A DNA stretch of 64,000 nucleotides from PMP191F sp047602185 (lineage in GTDB: Bacteria; Bacteroidota; Bacteroidia; Chitinophagales; Chitinophagaceae), in contig JASGHY010000001.1 of NCBI GenBank assembly GCA_047602185.1, positions 2,418,001 to 2,482,000 on the forward strand, in the 5' to 3' direction. Positions within the stretch are counted from its first letter, which is position 1. Each line of letters opens with the position of its first letter. This document shows, piece by piece, positions 16,317 to 24,395 of this stretch. Under the pieces are notes generated by a model that ran no database searches, had not been told where the DNA came from, and was given only the letters and a program-made list of their open reading frames with translations. Position numbers and translations under genes: made by a program.

Positions 16317-17723
16317 CTAATTGTCCATCGCAACATACCGGGGAAGTGTAAAGGAGAATACGCTTCCCTTTCCGGGAGCGCTCTGAACAAGGATCTCTCC
16401 GTCGTTCTTTTCAATAAATTCTTTGCAGAGCTTTAACCCAATGCCGGTACCGGATTCATTATCTGTACCATTGGTAGTGACGAACTGGTTGCCGAACAAT
16501 TGGCTGACACGCTTTTCATTCATGCCTATGCCATTGTCCTTTACACAGATCTTTACCTGCGATCCTATTGCCTGGGAAGCGCTTATGGTAATGGTTCCCT
16601 TTTGCGGGGTAAACTTAATTGCATTGGAGATAAGGTTGCGCAATACCAGCTTTACCATTTCACGATCGGCAAAGCAATAAACAGGTTCTGTAATGGCCGT
16701 TTGCAGCGTAATGTCTTTATTCGTCGCCTGCAGGTGTAGCAAGCCAAAGACCTCAGCTACCATTACTTCCATGTTCAGTACTTCAGGGTGCACAACATCC
16801 TGCTGCATCTGGCTTTTGGCCCATTGCAACAGGTTCTCCATCAGACCGGTCACGTAATTCATTTCATCTACAATGCTGGGCAGCATTTCTTCCATCTCAT
16901 TGGCTGGTACTTTATAGCGCTGCATGTTCTGAAACATATTGCGCAATGCATACATGGGTGTTTTCAGGTCATGCGCAATTACGGAGAACAGCTTGTTCTT
17001 TACATTATTTAACTCTGTCAATTCATGTGTTTGCGTTTCCAGCAAAACAGCTTTTTCTTCAATTTCACGACGCTGCGCTTCTACTTCCAGGTTGCGTTTG
17101 TGCAACTCTCTTCCTTTCTGTAATAATCCAAACTGGTATCCTGTATTTTCCTGTTTCACCAGGAAGAGTGCGTAGAAGATGAGCCCAAAAGCCAGCAACT
17201 GGTTGAAGATGAAGAACCAGTAGCTTACTGTTTCAAGCCTGAAATAGTAATCGTGAAAAAGCACTACGGCAACAAAATAGCAGGCAACAGATAAGGCAAA
17301 GGAGAAAATAATATTGATGAGACGTTGTAAAAAGAAAACAGATAACACGCAATAGAGAATGAAGAACAACTCAATACCCACATTCACTTTTCCCAGGAAA
17401 ACAAGACAGGTGGCTACAGGGTATAAACTGAAGTACAACAGTCTTGACCATTCGTAATAACGTTCGTAATTAAGCCATAACACAAATAAGCTGATGGCAA
17501 GCGGGGCTCCTGCTCCAAACCATGCCAGGGGCGGCAGATGGTCGGTAATGGCAATACCAATGCACATAAACGCAATGCCGGTGAGCAGTCCCAGGAAATT
17601 GAGCTGGTTAAAAATGCTCATTTTCCTTTTCTCATACTCCTCCATGCCCGGAGTAATACCGATGTTTTTAATAAAAACCCAGTACTGCTCTATATATTGA
17701 GGCGCGAGGAGTTGTTTGTTCAC
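16317..17723 (-). CDS. Membrane sensor histidine kinase
   Basis: 468-residue hybrid-free sensor kinase. The N-terminal half has about six transmembrane segments (residues 40-190) and no recognisable extracellular sensor domain. It is followed by a coiled-coil signalling helix (about 200-240) and the kinase core: H-box FSVIAHDLKTP with His251, N-box NLISNAIKF at about 368, G1 DNGIGM and G2 GTGIGLKLCKEF. All catalytic residues are present. There is no response regulator next to it, so it is an orphan. The input and partner are unknown. An inverted repeat around a -7 box upstream suggests it is itself regulated. Confidence 0.93.
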   Translation of the reverse strand: MNKQLLAPQYIEQYWVFIKNIGITPGMEEYEKRKMSIFNQLNFLGLLTGIAFMCIGIAITDHLPPLAWFGAGAPLAISLFVLWLNYERYYEWSRLLYFSLYPVATCLVFLGKVNVGIELFFILYCVLSVFFLQRLINIIFSFALSVACYFVAVVLFHDYYFRLETVSYWFFIFNQLLAFGLIFYALFLVKQENTGYQFGLLQKGRELHKRNLEVEAQRREIEEKAVLLETQTHELTELNNVKNKLFSVIAHDLKTPMYALRNMFQNMQRYKVPANEMEEMLPSIVDEMNYVTGLMENLLQWAKSQMQQDVVHPEVLNMEVMVAEVFGLLHLQATNKDITLQTAITEPVYCFADREMVKLVLRNLISNAIKFTPQKGTITISASQAIGSQVKICVKDNGIGMNEKRVSQLFGNQFVTTNGTDNESGTGIGLKLCKEFIEKNDGEILVQSAPGKGSVFSFTLPRYVAMDN

Positions 17724-17741
17724 AGGAATTATTGATGTAGT

Positions 17742-17776
17742 GTTAGAAACGTAGTAATATAACTTTTATTTCTAAC
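17742..17776 (-). promoter_or_regulatory. Inverted repeat around a -7 box, kinase promoter
   Basis: GTTAGAAA (17742-17749) and TTTCTAAC (17769-17776) are perfect 8-nt inverted arms. Between and over them the minus strand has TACGTTTC (17746-17753), a near-consensus -7 box, and TTTG about 22 nt upstream. The arrangement looks like an operator. A separate GCCATG-GTAA-CATGGC hairpin lies at about 17807-17822. Confidence 0.45.
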
Positions 17777-17902
17777 AAATCACATAAATCACCATGTGAG
17801 ATAACGCCATGGTAACATGGCAATTGAGAGATCCTGACGTTGTAGTATCCAGGGATTTAGTACGGAATGCAACCAGTTTGTTTTAAACCGCTCACTAACA
17901 AA

Positions 17903-18487
17903 TTATTGCGCCCCTTCTTCATGAAATACAGCCAGGCAGGCAGGGTCGGGATTTGCAAGGCTGGCAGCAGGGCTTTTGCTGATATTCACCATGCGCAGGC
18001 TACGTGCTCCTCCGGAGCCCGGTATTGTGCCTGTTTTCCATAAAAAAGTAGTGGAGTACTCCAGGCAAAGGTCTTCCAGGGGTATTTCACGGCTATAAGC
18101 AGTTCCGTTCTTTATATGCCGGTACACTCCATGCGTGGGACGCAGGGTAAATGAAGTGCCTGCTTTGGTAGTATTGAATTCAACCAACCCCTTCATTGAG
18201 ATCCAGGTAGCAGTTCCGTCATCTTCCCGGTATTCCAGTCTTTCATAAAAACCTCCGGGTTTAAACCTGATGAACAGGATGCCGCATCCATCCTGCTGCA
18301 TTTTAGTATGGTACAGGTTCAGATACATGCTGTCAAATACAGTGCTGGAGGCCGTAGTGGTGGACCAGAAATGGCTGTCTTTTGTAAGCAGCGCTGCCGG
18401 GGTAACGGCTGTGGTAGATTGCTGGCCCGTACGCTCACAGGAAATAGTAAGCACTACGACGGCGAACAGGCATAAACAATAATTCAT
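17903..18487 (-). CDS. Hypothetical lipoprotein
   Basis: 194-residue predicted lipoprotein. The signal ends VVLTISC, so Cys17 is the likely lipid site. The mature part is beta-rich: GILFIRFKPGGFYERLEY, WISMKGLVEFNTTKAGTSF and YSTTFLWKTGTI, a lipocalin- or META-like pattern of strands, but no specific family is recognised. The C-terminus carries Pro/Ala-rich sequence with a Cys (PDPACLAV). It lies between the histidine kinase and the divergent ATP-grasp gene with no array on either side. The function is unknown. Confidence 0.65.
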   Translation of the reverse strand: MNYCLCLFAVVVLTISCERTGQQSTTAVTPAALLTKDSHFWSTTTASSTVFDSMYLNLYHTKMQQDGCGILFIRFKPGGFYERLEYREDDGTATWISMKGLVEFNTTKAGTSFTLRPTHGVYRHIKNGTAYSREIPLEDLCLEYSTTFLWKTGTIPGSGGARSLRMVNISKSPAASLANPDPACLAVFHEEGAQ

Positions 18488-18839
18488 ATTTCTTACAGAT
18501 AAGGTAAATGGTAATCATAATTTTCGCCGCAAAATTGGCTATAGATATGCCCGGGCACAACCTGTACGGGAATGAATTGTAAAAAATATGATATGAATTG
18601 GAAATTGCCACTCCTGCCAGGCAGCGTCGTAGCCCGGTGGAAGATGAACTGGCAGAACACCTTACCAGGCAACAACCAGTAGCGTTAGATAATTGATAAA
18701 GAAATCTGCATAACAATTATCAATAAAAAAAATTATATGAAGTTTTTTAGAATCTTTTTAAGTATTTTCGGAAAAAGGGTTGCTTGTTCATGATTTTTAT
18801 GGGCACGTGACCCTTTTTGTTAACCCTAAACTGCTGGAT
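18488..18839. other. Divergent promoter gap, no gene seen
   Basis: A 350-nt gap between the lipoprotein and the ATP-grasp gene. There are no heptad modules. TATTTTCG at about 18763 on the plus strand resembles a -7 box and could serve the ATP-grasp operon. A frame ending TGA at about 18690 (read ...RRSPVEDELAEHLTRQQP) lacks a start codon and is probably chance. The right part is very AT-rich. Confidence 0.35.
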
Positions 18840-20291
18840 ATGATGGGAGAACACCTACTATCGCAATATGCTCTGCCTCCTGGAATATGGGATGAAATGA
18901 TGACCCATGAGTCCATTCGATCGCCTTATCAAACACTTCTCCGCGCTATCAGCAATATGTCGGTAGAAAGCCTGCAGGAAAAAGATATCCAGGCAGGCGA
19001 ACTGTTTATGAACCAGGGTATTACGTTTACCGTGTACAATGACAATACAGGTATTGAACGCATTTTCCCTTTCGACATCCTGCCCCGTATCATTACCCGT
19101 AAGGAATGGCAGCATATCGAAAGCGGTATCAAACAGCGGTTAAAAGCGCTGAACCTGTTCCTGAAAGACATCTACAGCACACAGCAGATAGTAAAAGACA
19201 ATGTAGTACCTGGCTGGCTGATTGCCTCCTGCCCGCATTTTACACGCGAAGTATTTGGCATCCAGGTACCGTACGACATTTATGTGCACATTTCAGGTAT
19301 TGACCTTATCCGCGGTGAGGATGGTACTTTTTATATCCTGGAAGATAATCTCCGCACCCCTTCCGGCGTATCGTATATGCTGGAGAACCGGGAAGTGACG
19401 AAAAGGTTATTCTCAGATATGCTGGCAGCCAACCATGTAAAAATGGTTAATAACTACCCGTTGCTGCTCCACTCTATCCTGCTATCACTGTCCCCCCGCC
19501 CTGTCAGCCACCCCACGGTGGTATTACTGACGCCCGGTGTATATAATTCAGCTTATTACGAACATACATTTCTTGCCCGCCAGATGGGTATTCCGCTGGT
19601 AGAAGGCAGGGACCTGATGGTGAGCAACCATAAGGTGTATATGAAAACCACCCGCGGACCAGAGCAGGTAGATGTGATCTACCGCCGTATTGACGATGAT
19701 TATCTCGACTCTCTCACCTTTAAACCTGACAGCGTACTGGGTATTCCAGGCTTAATGGGCGCTTACCGCAGAGGTTCGGTAGCTATTGTAAATGCCGTGG
19801 GTAATGGGGTGGCTGATGATAAAGCGGTGTATGCTTATGTTCCAGCCATGATCAGGTATTACCTGAATGAGGAGCCTATTCTGCCCAATGTACCTACTTA
19901 TCACATGCACGATCCTGCATCACGGGAGCATGTATTTAAGAATATTAGCGACATGGTGCTGAAACGCACCAATCAATCCGGTGGTTATGGTATGCTGATG
20001 GGTAATAAGGCGGATGAAAAAGAAATTGATGCCTTTAAAGTCGAGGTAGAGAAAAATCCACGCGATTTCATTGCACAGCCCATTATTAAATTATCTACCG
20101 TTCCCTGTTTTATAGACGGCAAGTTTCAGCCACGCCATGTGGACTTAAGGCCTTATGCTCTTTGTGGTCCTTCAGGTATAGAAATTGTACCCGGTGGTTT
20201 AACGAGGGTGGCGCTGCGCGAAGGTTCACTGGTGGTGAACTCATCGCAGGGCGGTGGCAGTAAGGATACGTGGGTGATTGATGTGGAGTAG
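18840..20291 (+). CDS. Circularly permuted ATP-grasp protein (DUF404/DUF407 type)
   Basis: 483-residue protein of the COG2308 'circularly permuted type 2 ATP-grasp' family, predicted to form amide or peptide-like bonds with ATP. Visible blocks are RIFPFDILPRIIT near the N-terminus, then YDIYVHISGIDLIRGEDG and YILEDNLRTPSGVSYMLENR (conserved acidic metal and ATP residues), DVIYRRIDDDYLDSL, and the C-terminal LKRTNQSGGYGMLMG and VDLRPYALCG. I chose the ATG at 18840; the frame is open 20 codons upstream, without a family-like N-terminus. It heads an operon with alpha-E and transglutaminase genes. The metabolic product is unknown. Confidence 0.93.
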   Translation: MMGEHLLSQYALPPGIWDEMMTHESIRSPYQTLLRAISNMSVESLQEKDIQAGELFMNQGITFTVYNDNTGIERIFPFDILPRIITRKEWQHIESGIKQRLKALNLFLKDIYSTQQIVKDNVVPGWLIASCPHFTREVFGIQVPYDIYVHISGIDLIRGEDGTFYILEDNLRTPSGVSYMLENREVTKRLFSDMLAANHVKMVNNYPLLLHSILLSLSPRPVSHPTVVLLTPGVYNSAYYEHTFLARQMGIPLVEGRDLMVSNHKVYMKTTRGPEQVDVIYRRIDDDYLDSLTFKPDSVLGIPGLMGAYRRGSVAIVNAVGNGVADDKAVYAYVPAMIRYYLNEEPILPNVPTYHMHDPASREHVFKNISDMVLKRTNQSGGYGMLMGNKADEKEIDAFKVEVEKNPRDFIAQPIIKLSTVPCFIDGKFQPRHVDLRPYALCGPSGIEIVPGGLTRVALREGSLVVNSSQGGGSKDTWVIDVE

Positions 20292-20364
20292 GAACAGGAA
20301 TTAGGTTTTAGGAAATAGCTATCAGTATCGCTGAATTAAGTGGCTGGTGGAGATACCAGCCACG
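20292..20364. repeat. Fragment of REP-like element plus J words
   Basis: After a J-family stretch (GGAATTAGGTTTTAGG), TATCGCTGAATTAAG at 20326-20340 matches the terminal repeat TATCGTTGAATTAAG of the REP-like elements with one change. It is followed by a 9-bp hairpin GTGGCTGGT / ACCAGCCAC. It looks like one end of the element left between the ATP-grasp and alpha-E genes. Confidence 0.45.
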
Positions 20365-20388
20365 GGATCAAAAAACAGAAACAACAGT

Positions 20389-21330
20389 ATGCTAAGCCGG
20401 ATTGCAGATTCAATGTTTTGGATGAACAGGTACATGGAACGCTCAGAGGGTATGTTACGCATGTTGCATACGCACTATATGCTATCGCTCGATAAAGGGC
20501 CTTACGGCACTCACGACTGGCGGCCGGTAATGCAGATCTTTACCACTTTGCCCGATGCAGAAATAGAAGTAATTGCCAGTGATACCAGCAAGGTGCTGGA
20601 ATACCTGCTGCTGAATACAAAAAATCAGAACTCACTGAAAGTGATCCTTACACGTGCCCGTGAAAATGCCCGTGGTATGCAGGATCACATCACCAAAGAA
20701 GTATGGGAACAGGTGAACCATATGTATCACCTGATCAATAATCCCAAAACAGAAAAGAAACTGATCTCCAACGAAACACTGGCGGCTATTGATACGCTGG
20801 TACAGAGTTGCCTGCTATATACCGGTGTTACAGACACCACCATGCCCCGCGGTATGAGCTGGAGCTTTATGAACCTGGGCAAATACATTGAAAGATGCCT
20901 GCTCACTATTGAGCTTACTGATAAACAATACCAGACCATTAATTACGACCTTGGTCAGAACAAGGACATTCTGTACTGGCGTGGGTTACTTTTCTCATTA
21001 TCGGGTTATGAACTGCACCTGAAAAATTACCGCAGTACAGACCATAGCTATAATGTGGCTCACCAGGTTATTTTCAATATGCAGTTTCCCCACTCTATCA
21101 TTTATTCTCTGGAGCGTATAAAAAAATACCTGGATGATGCGATCAAGGAAAATAATCCATCTGAAAAATATAACTTGCTGAAACAATTCGGCCGGTTATA
21201 CAGCCAGGTAGAATTTGCAGACTTTGAGTGGATCAAACGCAGTGGCCTTCCGGCTTACCTGCATGATGTGCGCAATGAGTTGTTGCAGTTCAGCCGTTCA
21301 CTCAGTCAATCTTTTTTCTCCTATTCTTAA
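20389..21330 (+). CDS. Alpha-E domain protein (DUF403)
   Basis: 313-residue all-helical protein of the COG2307 alpha-E family. The N-terminus MLSRIADSMFWMNRYMERSE is the family hallmark, and further conserved pieces are ARENARGMQDHITKEVWEQ and MPRGMSWSFMNLGKYIERC. The start is the ATG at 20389-20391; a 14-codon upstream extension would translate the repeat fragment. Alpha-E proteins nearly always occur beside COG2308 ATP-grasp proteins and transglutaminases, as here, and are proposed partners in synthesis or modification of a small peptide. The biochemical role is not known. Confidence 0.93.
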   Translation: MLSRIADSMFWMNRYMERSEGMLRMLHTHYMLSLDKGPYGTHDWRPVMQIFTTLPDAEIEVIASDTSKVLEYLLLNTKNQNSLKVILTRARENARGMQDHITKEVWEQVNHMYHLINNPKTEKKLISNETLAAIDTLVQSCLLYTGVTDTTMPRGMSWSFMNLGKYIERCLLTIELTDKQYQTINYDLGQNKDILYWRGLLFSLSGYELHLKNYRSTDHSYNVAHQVIFNMQFPHSIIYSLERIKKYLDDAIKENNPSEKYNLLKQFGRLYSQVEFADFEWIKRSGLPAYLHDVRNELLQFSRSLSQSFFSYS

Positions 21331-21339
21331 GTTTATTAC

Positions 21340-22290
21340 ATGCCTGTTTTCAAGATTCATCACATAACCAAATACGAGTACGACAATCCTGTAACTGAAA
21401 GCGTGAATGAGATCCGCATCTTCCCTTACCAGGGGCCGGAGCAGGAAGTGTTGCAGCATCAGTTGATCATTACAGATCAGCCGGAAGTACAGCAGTTCAA
21501 TGATTACTGGAACAATACCGTGGGGCAATTCAGTCTTGCCCATCCGCATAAAATGCTGGTGATCGAAAGTAAGCTGATCGTGCGTACCACCACGTCATCA
21601 CAATTACAGGTGAACTTTCACAGTAACTGGAATGAGCTGAAAGACGAACGTGAAACTCAAATGGGCTTAATGGAACTGGCAGCGCCGGATCGCATTAACC
21701 AGCAGGATGCCATTAACCAGTTATGCGATCAATTGTTTCAACCCAATCTTAGCGTAGCTTCTGTAGTGGAACGCTGCAGTGAGTATGTTTTCAAAAACTT
21801 TAAGTACACCAAGGGCATTACCAATATTGAAACCACTATTGACGAAATACTGGAATATAAAAGCGGGGTTTGCCAGGACTTTGCCCACCTGCTATTACAG
21901 ATCCTCCGCACCATGCACATTCCCTGCCGCTATGTAAGCGGGTATATCTGCCCTAATAAAAACGGTATGCGCGGTGAAGGTGCTACCCATGCATGGATCG
22001 AAGCCTGGATACCTCAGTATGGCTGGGCCGGTATTGACCCCACTAACAATATCTGGATCACCAATACCCACGTTAAACTGGCTGTAGGACGTAATTTTAA
22101 AGATTGCAGTCCGGTAAAAGGTACTTTCAGGGGGCCTGCCCACCAGGACCTTTATGTATTTGTTTCTGTTGGCTACGAAGATGGTCATGTATTTAAAGCG
22201 ACCAGTAGGGTGCAGATGGAAAAACAGGCGAAGCCCATAGAGGAAAACCTGGTAAGTGATTCGTTTGCAGCGCAGCAACAACAGCAGTAA
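21340..22290 (+). CDS. Transglutaminase-like protease-fold protein
   Basis: 316 residues. The N-terminal beta domain (about 1-150, YEYDNPVTESVNEIRIFPYQ) is the bacterial transglutaminase N-domain, followed by the papain-like core. The catalytic triad is Cys178 in SGVCQDFAHL, His217 in GATHAWIEAWI and Asp233 in GIDPTNN. In bacteria this family (COG1305) more often cleaves or transfers isopeptides than crosslinks. It starts 9 nt after the alpha-E stop, so it is the third gene of the operon. The Gln-rich C-terminus (six of the last seven residues are Gln) is encoded by CAA/CAG repeats. Confidence 0.93.
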   Translation: MPVFKIHHITKYEYDNPVTESVNEIRIFPYQGPEQEVLQHQLIITDQPEVQQFNDYWNNTVGQFSLAHPHKMLVIESKLIVRTTTSSQLQVNFHSNWNELKDERETQMGLMELAAPDRINQQDAINQLCDQLFQPNLSVASVVERCSEYVFKNFKYTKGITNIETTIDEILEYKSGVCQDFAHLLLQILRTMHIPCRYVSGYICPNKNGMRGEGATHAWIEAWIPQYGWAGIDPTNNIWITNTHVKLAVGRNFKDCSPVKGTFRGPAHQDLYVFVSVGYEDGHVFKATSRVQMEKQAKPIEENLVSDSFAAQQQQQ

Positions 22291-22295
22291 TAGTT

Positions 22296-22640
22296 CCGGG
22301 TTGAGACGTGAATCGGCAATCGTGAGTCGTGAATCGTGAATCGGCAGACGGCAATCGTGAGACTGTTCCGGGTTTCGGGTTTGATGTTTCGTGTTCTGAA
22401 GTTTGAGGTTTCACGCAAAGACTGCTAAGGCTCGCAAAGCAGCAAAGCTGTTTTGTTAACTGCAAATTACCAACTGCCAACCGCCAACTTGTATTCCTCG
22501 TGGCTCGTAGCTCAAAGCTCACAGCTTGTATTCGGGATAACTGCAAATTGCCAACTGCTAACTTGTATTTCCTCGCAGCTCATAGCTCACGGCTCGCAGC
22601 TTGTTTTACCAAAACCTAACGCTTAATACCCAATTCCATA
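22296..22640. repeat. Heptad-module array 10
   Basis: G-form A and L (GGTTTCGGGTTTGATG), M (CACGCAAAGACTGCTAAGG), then C-form D, E, D, E with GTATT joints, then K and J. Bases 22331-22468 are a 138-bp near-identical inverted copy of 48197-48334 (one mismatch by eye). Confidence 0.88.
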
Positions 22641-22647
22641 TTACCTG

Positions 22648-22655
22648 TACCTTTG
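22648..22655 (+). promoter_or_regulatory. -7 box for the 22672 gene
   Basis: TACCTTTG matches TAnnTTTG exactly and is followed by CACAAAA, a very common Bacteroidota start-site context. It lies 17 nt before the TTG start, so the leader is about 10 nt. Confidence 0.65.
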
Positions 22656-22671
22656 CACAAAACCAGTAGTC

Positions 22672-23088
22672 TTGAAACTCCGAGTGCTTATCATATTCAT
22701 TGTTTGCAGCTTCCTGTACCGGCCTTTACATGCGCAGAAGGTAGATAGTATCTTCTTTCACCTGTATACTGATAGCCTGAAAAAAGGCACATACAATTAC
22801 ATTAATGTGGATGGCAAATTATCGAACGGACGCTGGCAACCTTTAACCAGTAAGGAAGTATCCTTTTCCTGTTCTTCCGGTTCGTTTGATGGCAACAGCC
22901 TCTTCCTTGATTCAGCTATTAAAGAAGATAAAATAATTGTTACTGCTATTTTAAAACAAGATACCACCATCCGCAAAACAACAGCGATCTACATCAAAAC
23001 AGCTGAACCTACAGAACAACTTAAAACGGTAAATGAAGTAATGCAGGGGCAAAGCGCACCTGCGGGGAGAAGAAAACGTAATCAATAA
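22672..23088 (+). CDS. Hypothetical secreted protein
   Basis: 138-residue exported protein read from a TTG at 22672, placed just after a strong -7 box; there is no nearby ATG. The signal peptide ends RPLHAQ. The mature part has an Ig-like beta pattern: DSLKKGTYNYINVDGKLSNG, then 'W.PLTSKEVSFSCSSG.FDGN.L', 'IVTAILKQD'. This resembles single bacterial Ig-like or invasin-type repeats but is too short to be sure. The C-terminus is basic (RRKRNQ). It follows the transglutaminase operon but is separated by an array. No function is assigned. Confidence 0.65.
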   Translation: MKLRVLIIFIVCSFLYRPLHAQKVDSIFFHLYTDSLKKGTYNYINVDGKLSNGRWQPLTSKEVSFSCSSGSFDGNSLFLDSAIKEDKIIVTAILKQDTTIRKTTAIYIKTAEPTEQLKTVNEVMQGQSAPAGRRKRNQ

Positions 23089-23116
23089 AAAAAACGCCCT
23101 GCTTTACAACAAGGCG
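23087..23116 (-). terminator. Terminator of the transaldolase gene
   Basis: On the minus strand, stem CGCCTTG / CAGGGCG (one G-T pair) with an 8-nt loop is followed by eight T. It lies between the convergent 22672 and transaldolase genes, overlapping the former's stop codon. Confidence 0.75.
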
Positions 23117-23143
23117 GTTACGCAATTATGTTAAAAAACGTTA

Positions 23144-23797
23144 TTACATTTTTTTAGCGTCTTCCAGGAACTTAGCTAAACCGATATCGGTAAGCGGATG
23201 TTTCAGCAAGCCCATGATTGGCTCCAACGGACAAGTACAAACATCAGCACCAGCTTCAGCACATTTTACAATATGCAATGCACTGCGGATAGAAGCAGCC
23301 AGGATCTCAGTTTTAAAACCCTGGATCTGGTAAATGTGAGCGATCTGCTCAATTAACTGTACACCATCCCAGCTACTGTCGTCGATGCGACCGATAAAGG
23401 GAGAAACGTAGTTAGCACCGGCTTTTGCTGCCAGGATAGCCTGACCAGCAGAAAATACCAGTGTACAGTTTGTTTTGATGCCGTTGTCAGAAAAATATTT
23501 CAGGGCTTTAACGCCGTCTTTGATCATGGGTACTTTTACCACAATGCTGGGGTGAATAGCAGCCAGTTTTTTTCCTTCTTCAACGATCTCGTTGAAAGTA
23601 GTAGAAAGAACTTCAGCGCTTACATCGCCGCCATCTACAATCTCACAAATATCAAGGTAGTGTTTAGCAATAGCAGCTTCGCCTTTAATCCCTTCTTTGG
23701 CCATTAATGATGGGTTGGTAGTTACGCCATCCAGAATACCCAGTGCATGCGCTTCTTTGATCTGGTCAAGATTCGCTGTATCAATAAAGAATTTCAT
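23144..23797 (-). CDS. fsa: Transaldolase / fructose-6-phosphate aldolase family
   Basis: 217-residue member of the short transaldolase (TalC/FSA) family, a TIM barrel that forms a Schiff base with its substrate. MKFFIDTANLDQIKEA at the N-terminus, DGVTTNPSLMAKEG, and the Schiff-base lysine Lys88 in IVVKVPM are all clear; SIRSALHIVKCAEAGADV near the C-terminus is also typical. Short members act either as transaldolases in the pentose phosphate pathway or as fructose-6-phosphate aldolases, and sequence alone does not separate these firmly. The SRP RNA gene lies about 90 nt upstream on the same strand. Confidence 0.93.
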   Translation of the reverse strand: MKFFIDTANLDQIKEAHALGILDGVTTNPSLMAKEGIKGEAAIAKHYLDICEIVDGGDVSAEVLSTTFNEIVEEGKKLAAIHPSIVVKVPMIKDGVKALKYFSDNGIKTNCTLVFSAGQAILAAKAGANYVSPFIGRIDDSSWDGVQLIEQIAHIYQIQGFKTEILAASIRSALHIVKCAEAGADVCTCPLEPIMGLLKHPLTDIGLAKFLEDAKKM

Positions 23798-23888
23798 GAT
23801 GAAAATTTGAAAATTAGGAGATGAACTTATTTGCGCGGGTCTAAGTTAATCATTTTCATTCGGATGAGCTTCCGAAAAAAAGAAAAAA

Positions 23889-23982
23889 GGCAGGCTGAAT
23901 ACATCGCACCGCTACAACCACCTACCCTTGCTACCTTCCGGCCCTGGGGGATTCAGCAGGAGCTGGTCGTGTATGACCTGCC
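23889..23982 (-). ncRNA. ffs: Signal recognition particle RNA (4.5S, small bacterial type)
   Basis: The minus strand carries the conserved SRP core CAGGGCCGGAAGGTAGCAAG, the Ffh-binding loop of helix 8. The 5' GGCAGG pairs with a 3' CCTGCC, and a TTTTTT run follows at 23883-23888. The length of about 94-100 nt suits the short bacterial form without an Alu domain. It targets nascent membrane proteins together with Ffh. The exact 5' end is uncertain by a few bases. Confidence 0.93.
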
Positions 23983-24049
23983 GCCGCAAAGATAAGGGAA
24001 AATTAATACGGTGTGAAAGAAGAATTGAAAAAAAGAAAAAGATGTTGTT

Positions 24050-24395
24050 CGAGAAACCTGAGATCGTGAGACGTGAGACTGTTTCGAGTTTCGAGTTTGG
24101 TGTTTCGGGTTGAATCGTGAGACGTGAGAGGAATCGTGAATCGGCAGGCGGCAATCGTGAGACGTGAGTCATCAGTCGTGAGTGGCTGATTCGTGAAATG
24201 TGAAATGTCAAACGTGAAAGCAGTTGCTGTATTTGCTCGCCGCTCGTAGCTCAAAGCTCGCGGCTGTTTTCCCTTCGAAATTCGACATTCAAAATTCTAC
24301 ATTCGATATTTCTTTCCGCTTTTTACTTCCCAATTCCTTATTTCTAATTCCTGTATTTCCTCATCTGCACATTATCAAATTAGCACATTCGCACA
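24050..24395. repeat. Heptad-module array 11
   Basis: Long G-form A and L mixture (ATCGTGAGACGTGAGAC, GTTTCGAGTTTCGAG), a GTATT joint, then C-form E (CTCGCCGCTCGTAGCTC), C, J (CCCAATTCCTTATTTC) and I (GCACATTATCAAATTAGC, period 8). It runs into the DUF5103 stop codon with no gap. Confidence 0.82.

Noticed and set aside
18435..18716. Minus-strand 93-codon frame upstream of the 17903-18487 lipoprotein
   Set aside because: It overlaps the lipoprotein start in another frame and shows no conserved features.
22185..22546. Open frames of 77-117 codons through array 10
   Set aside because: They encode only repeat-derived peptides that recur in other arrays; no start signal or family match.
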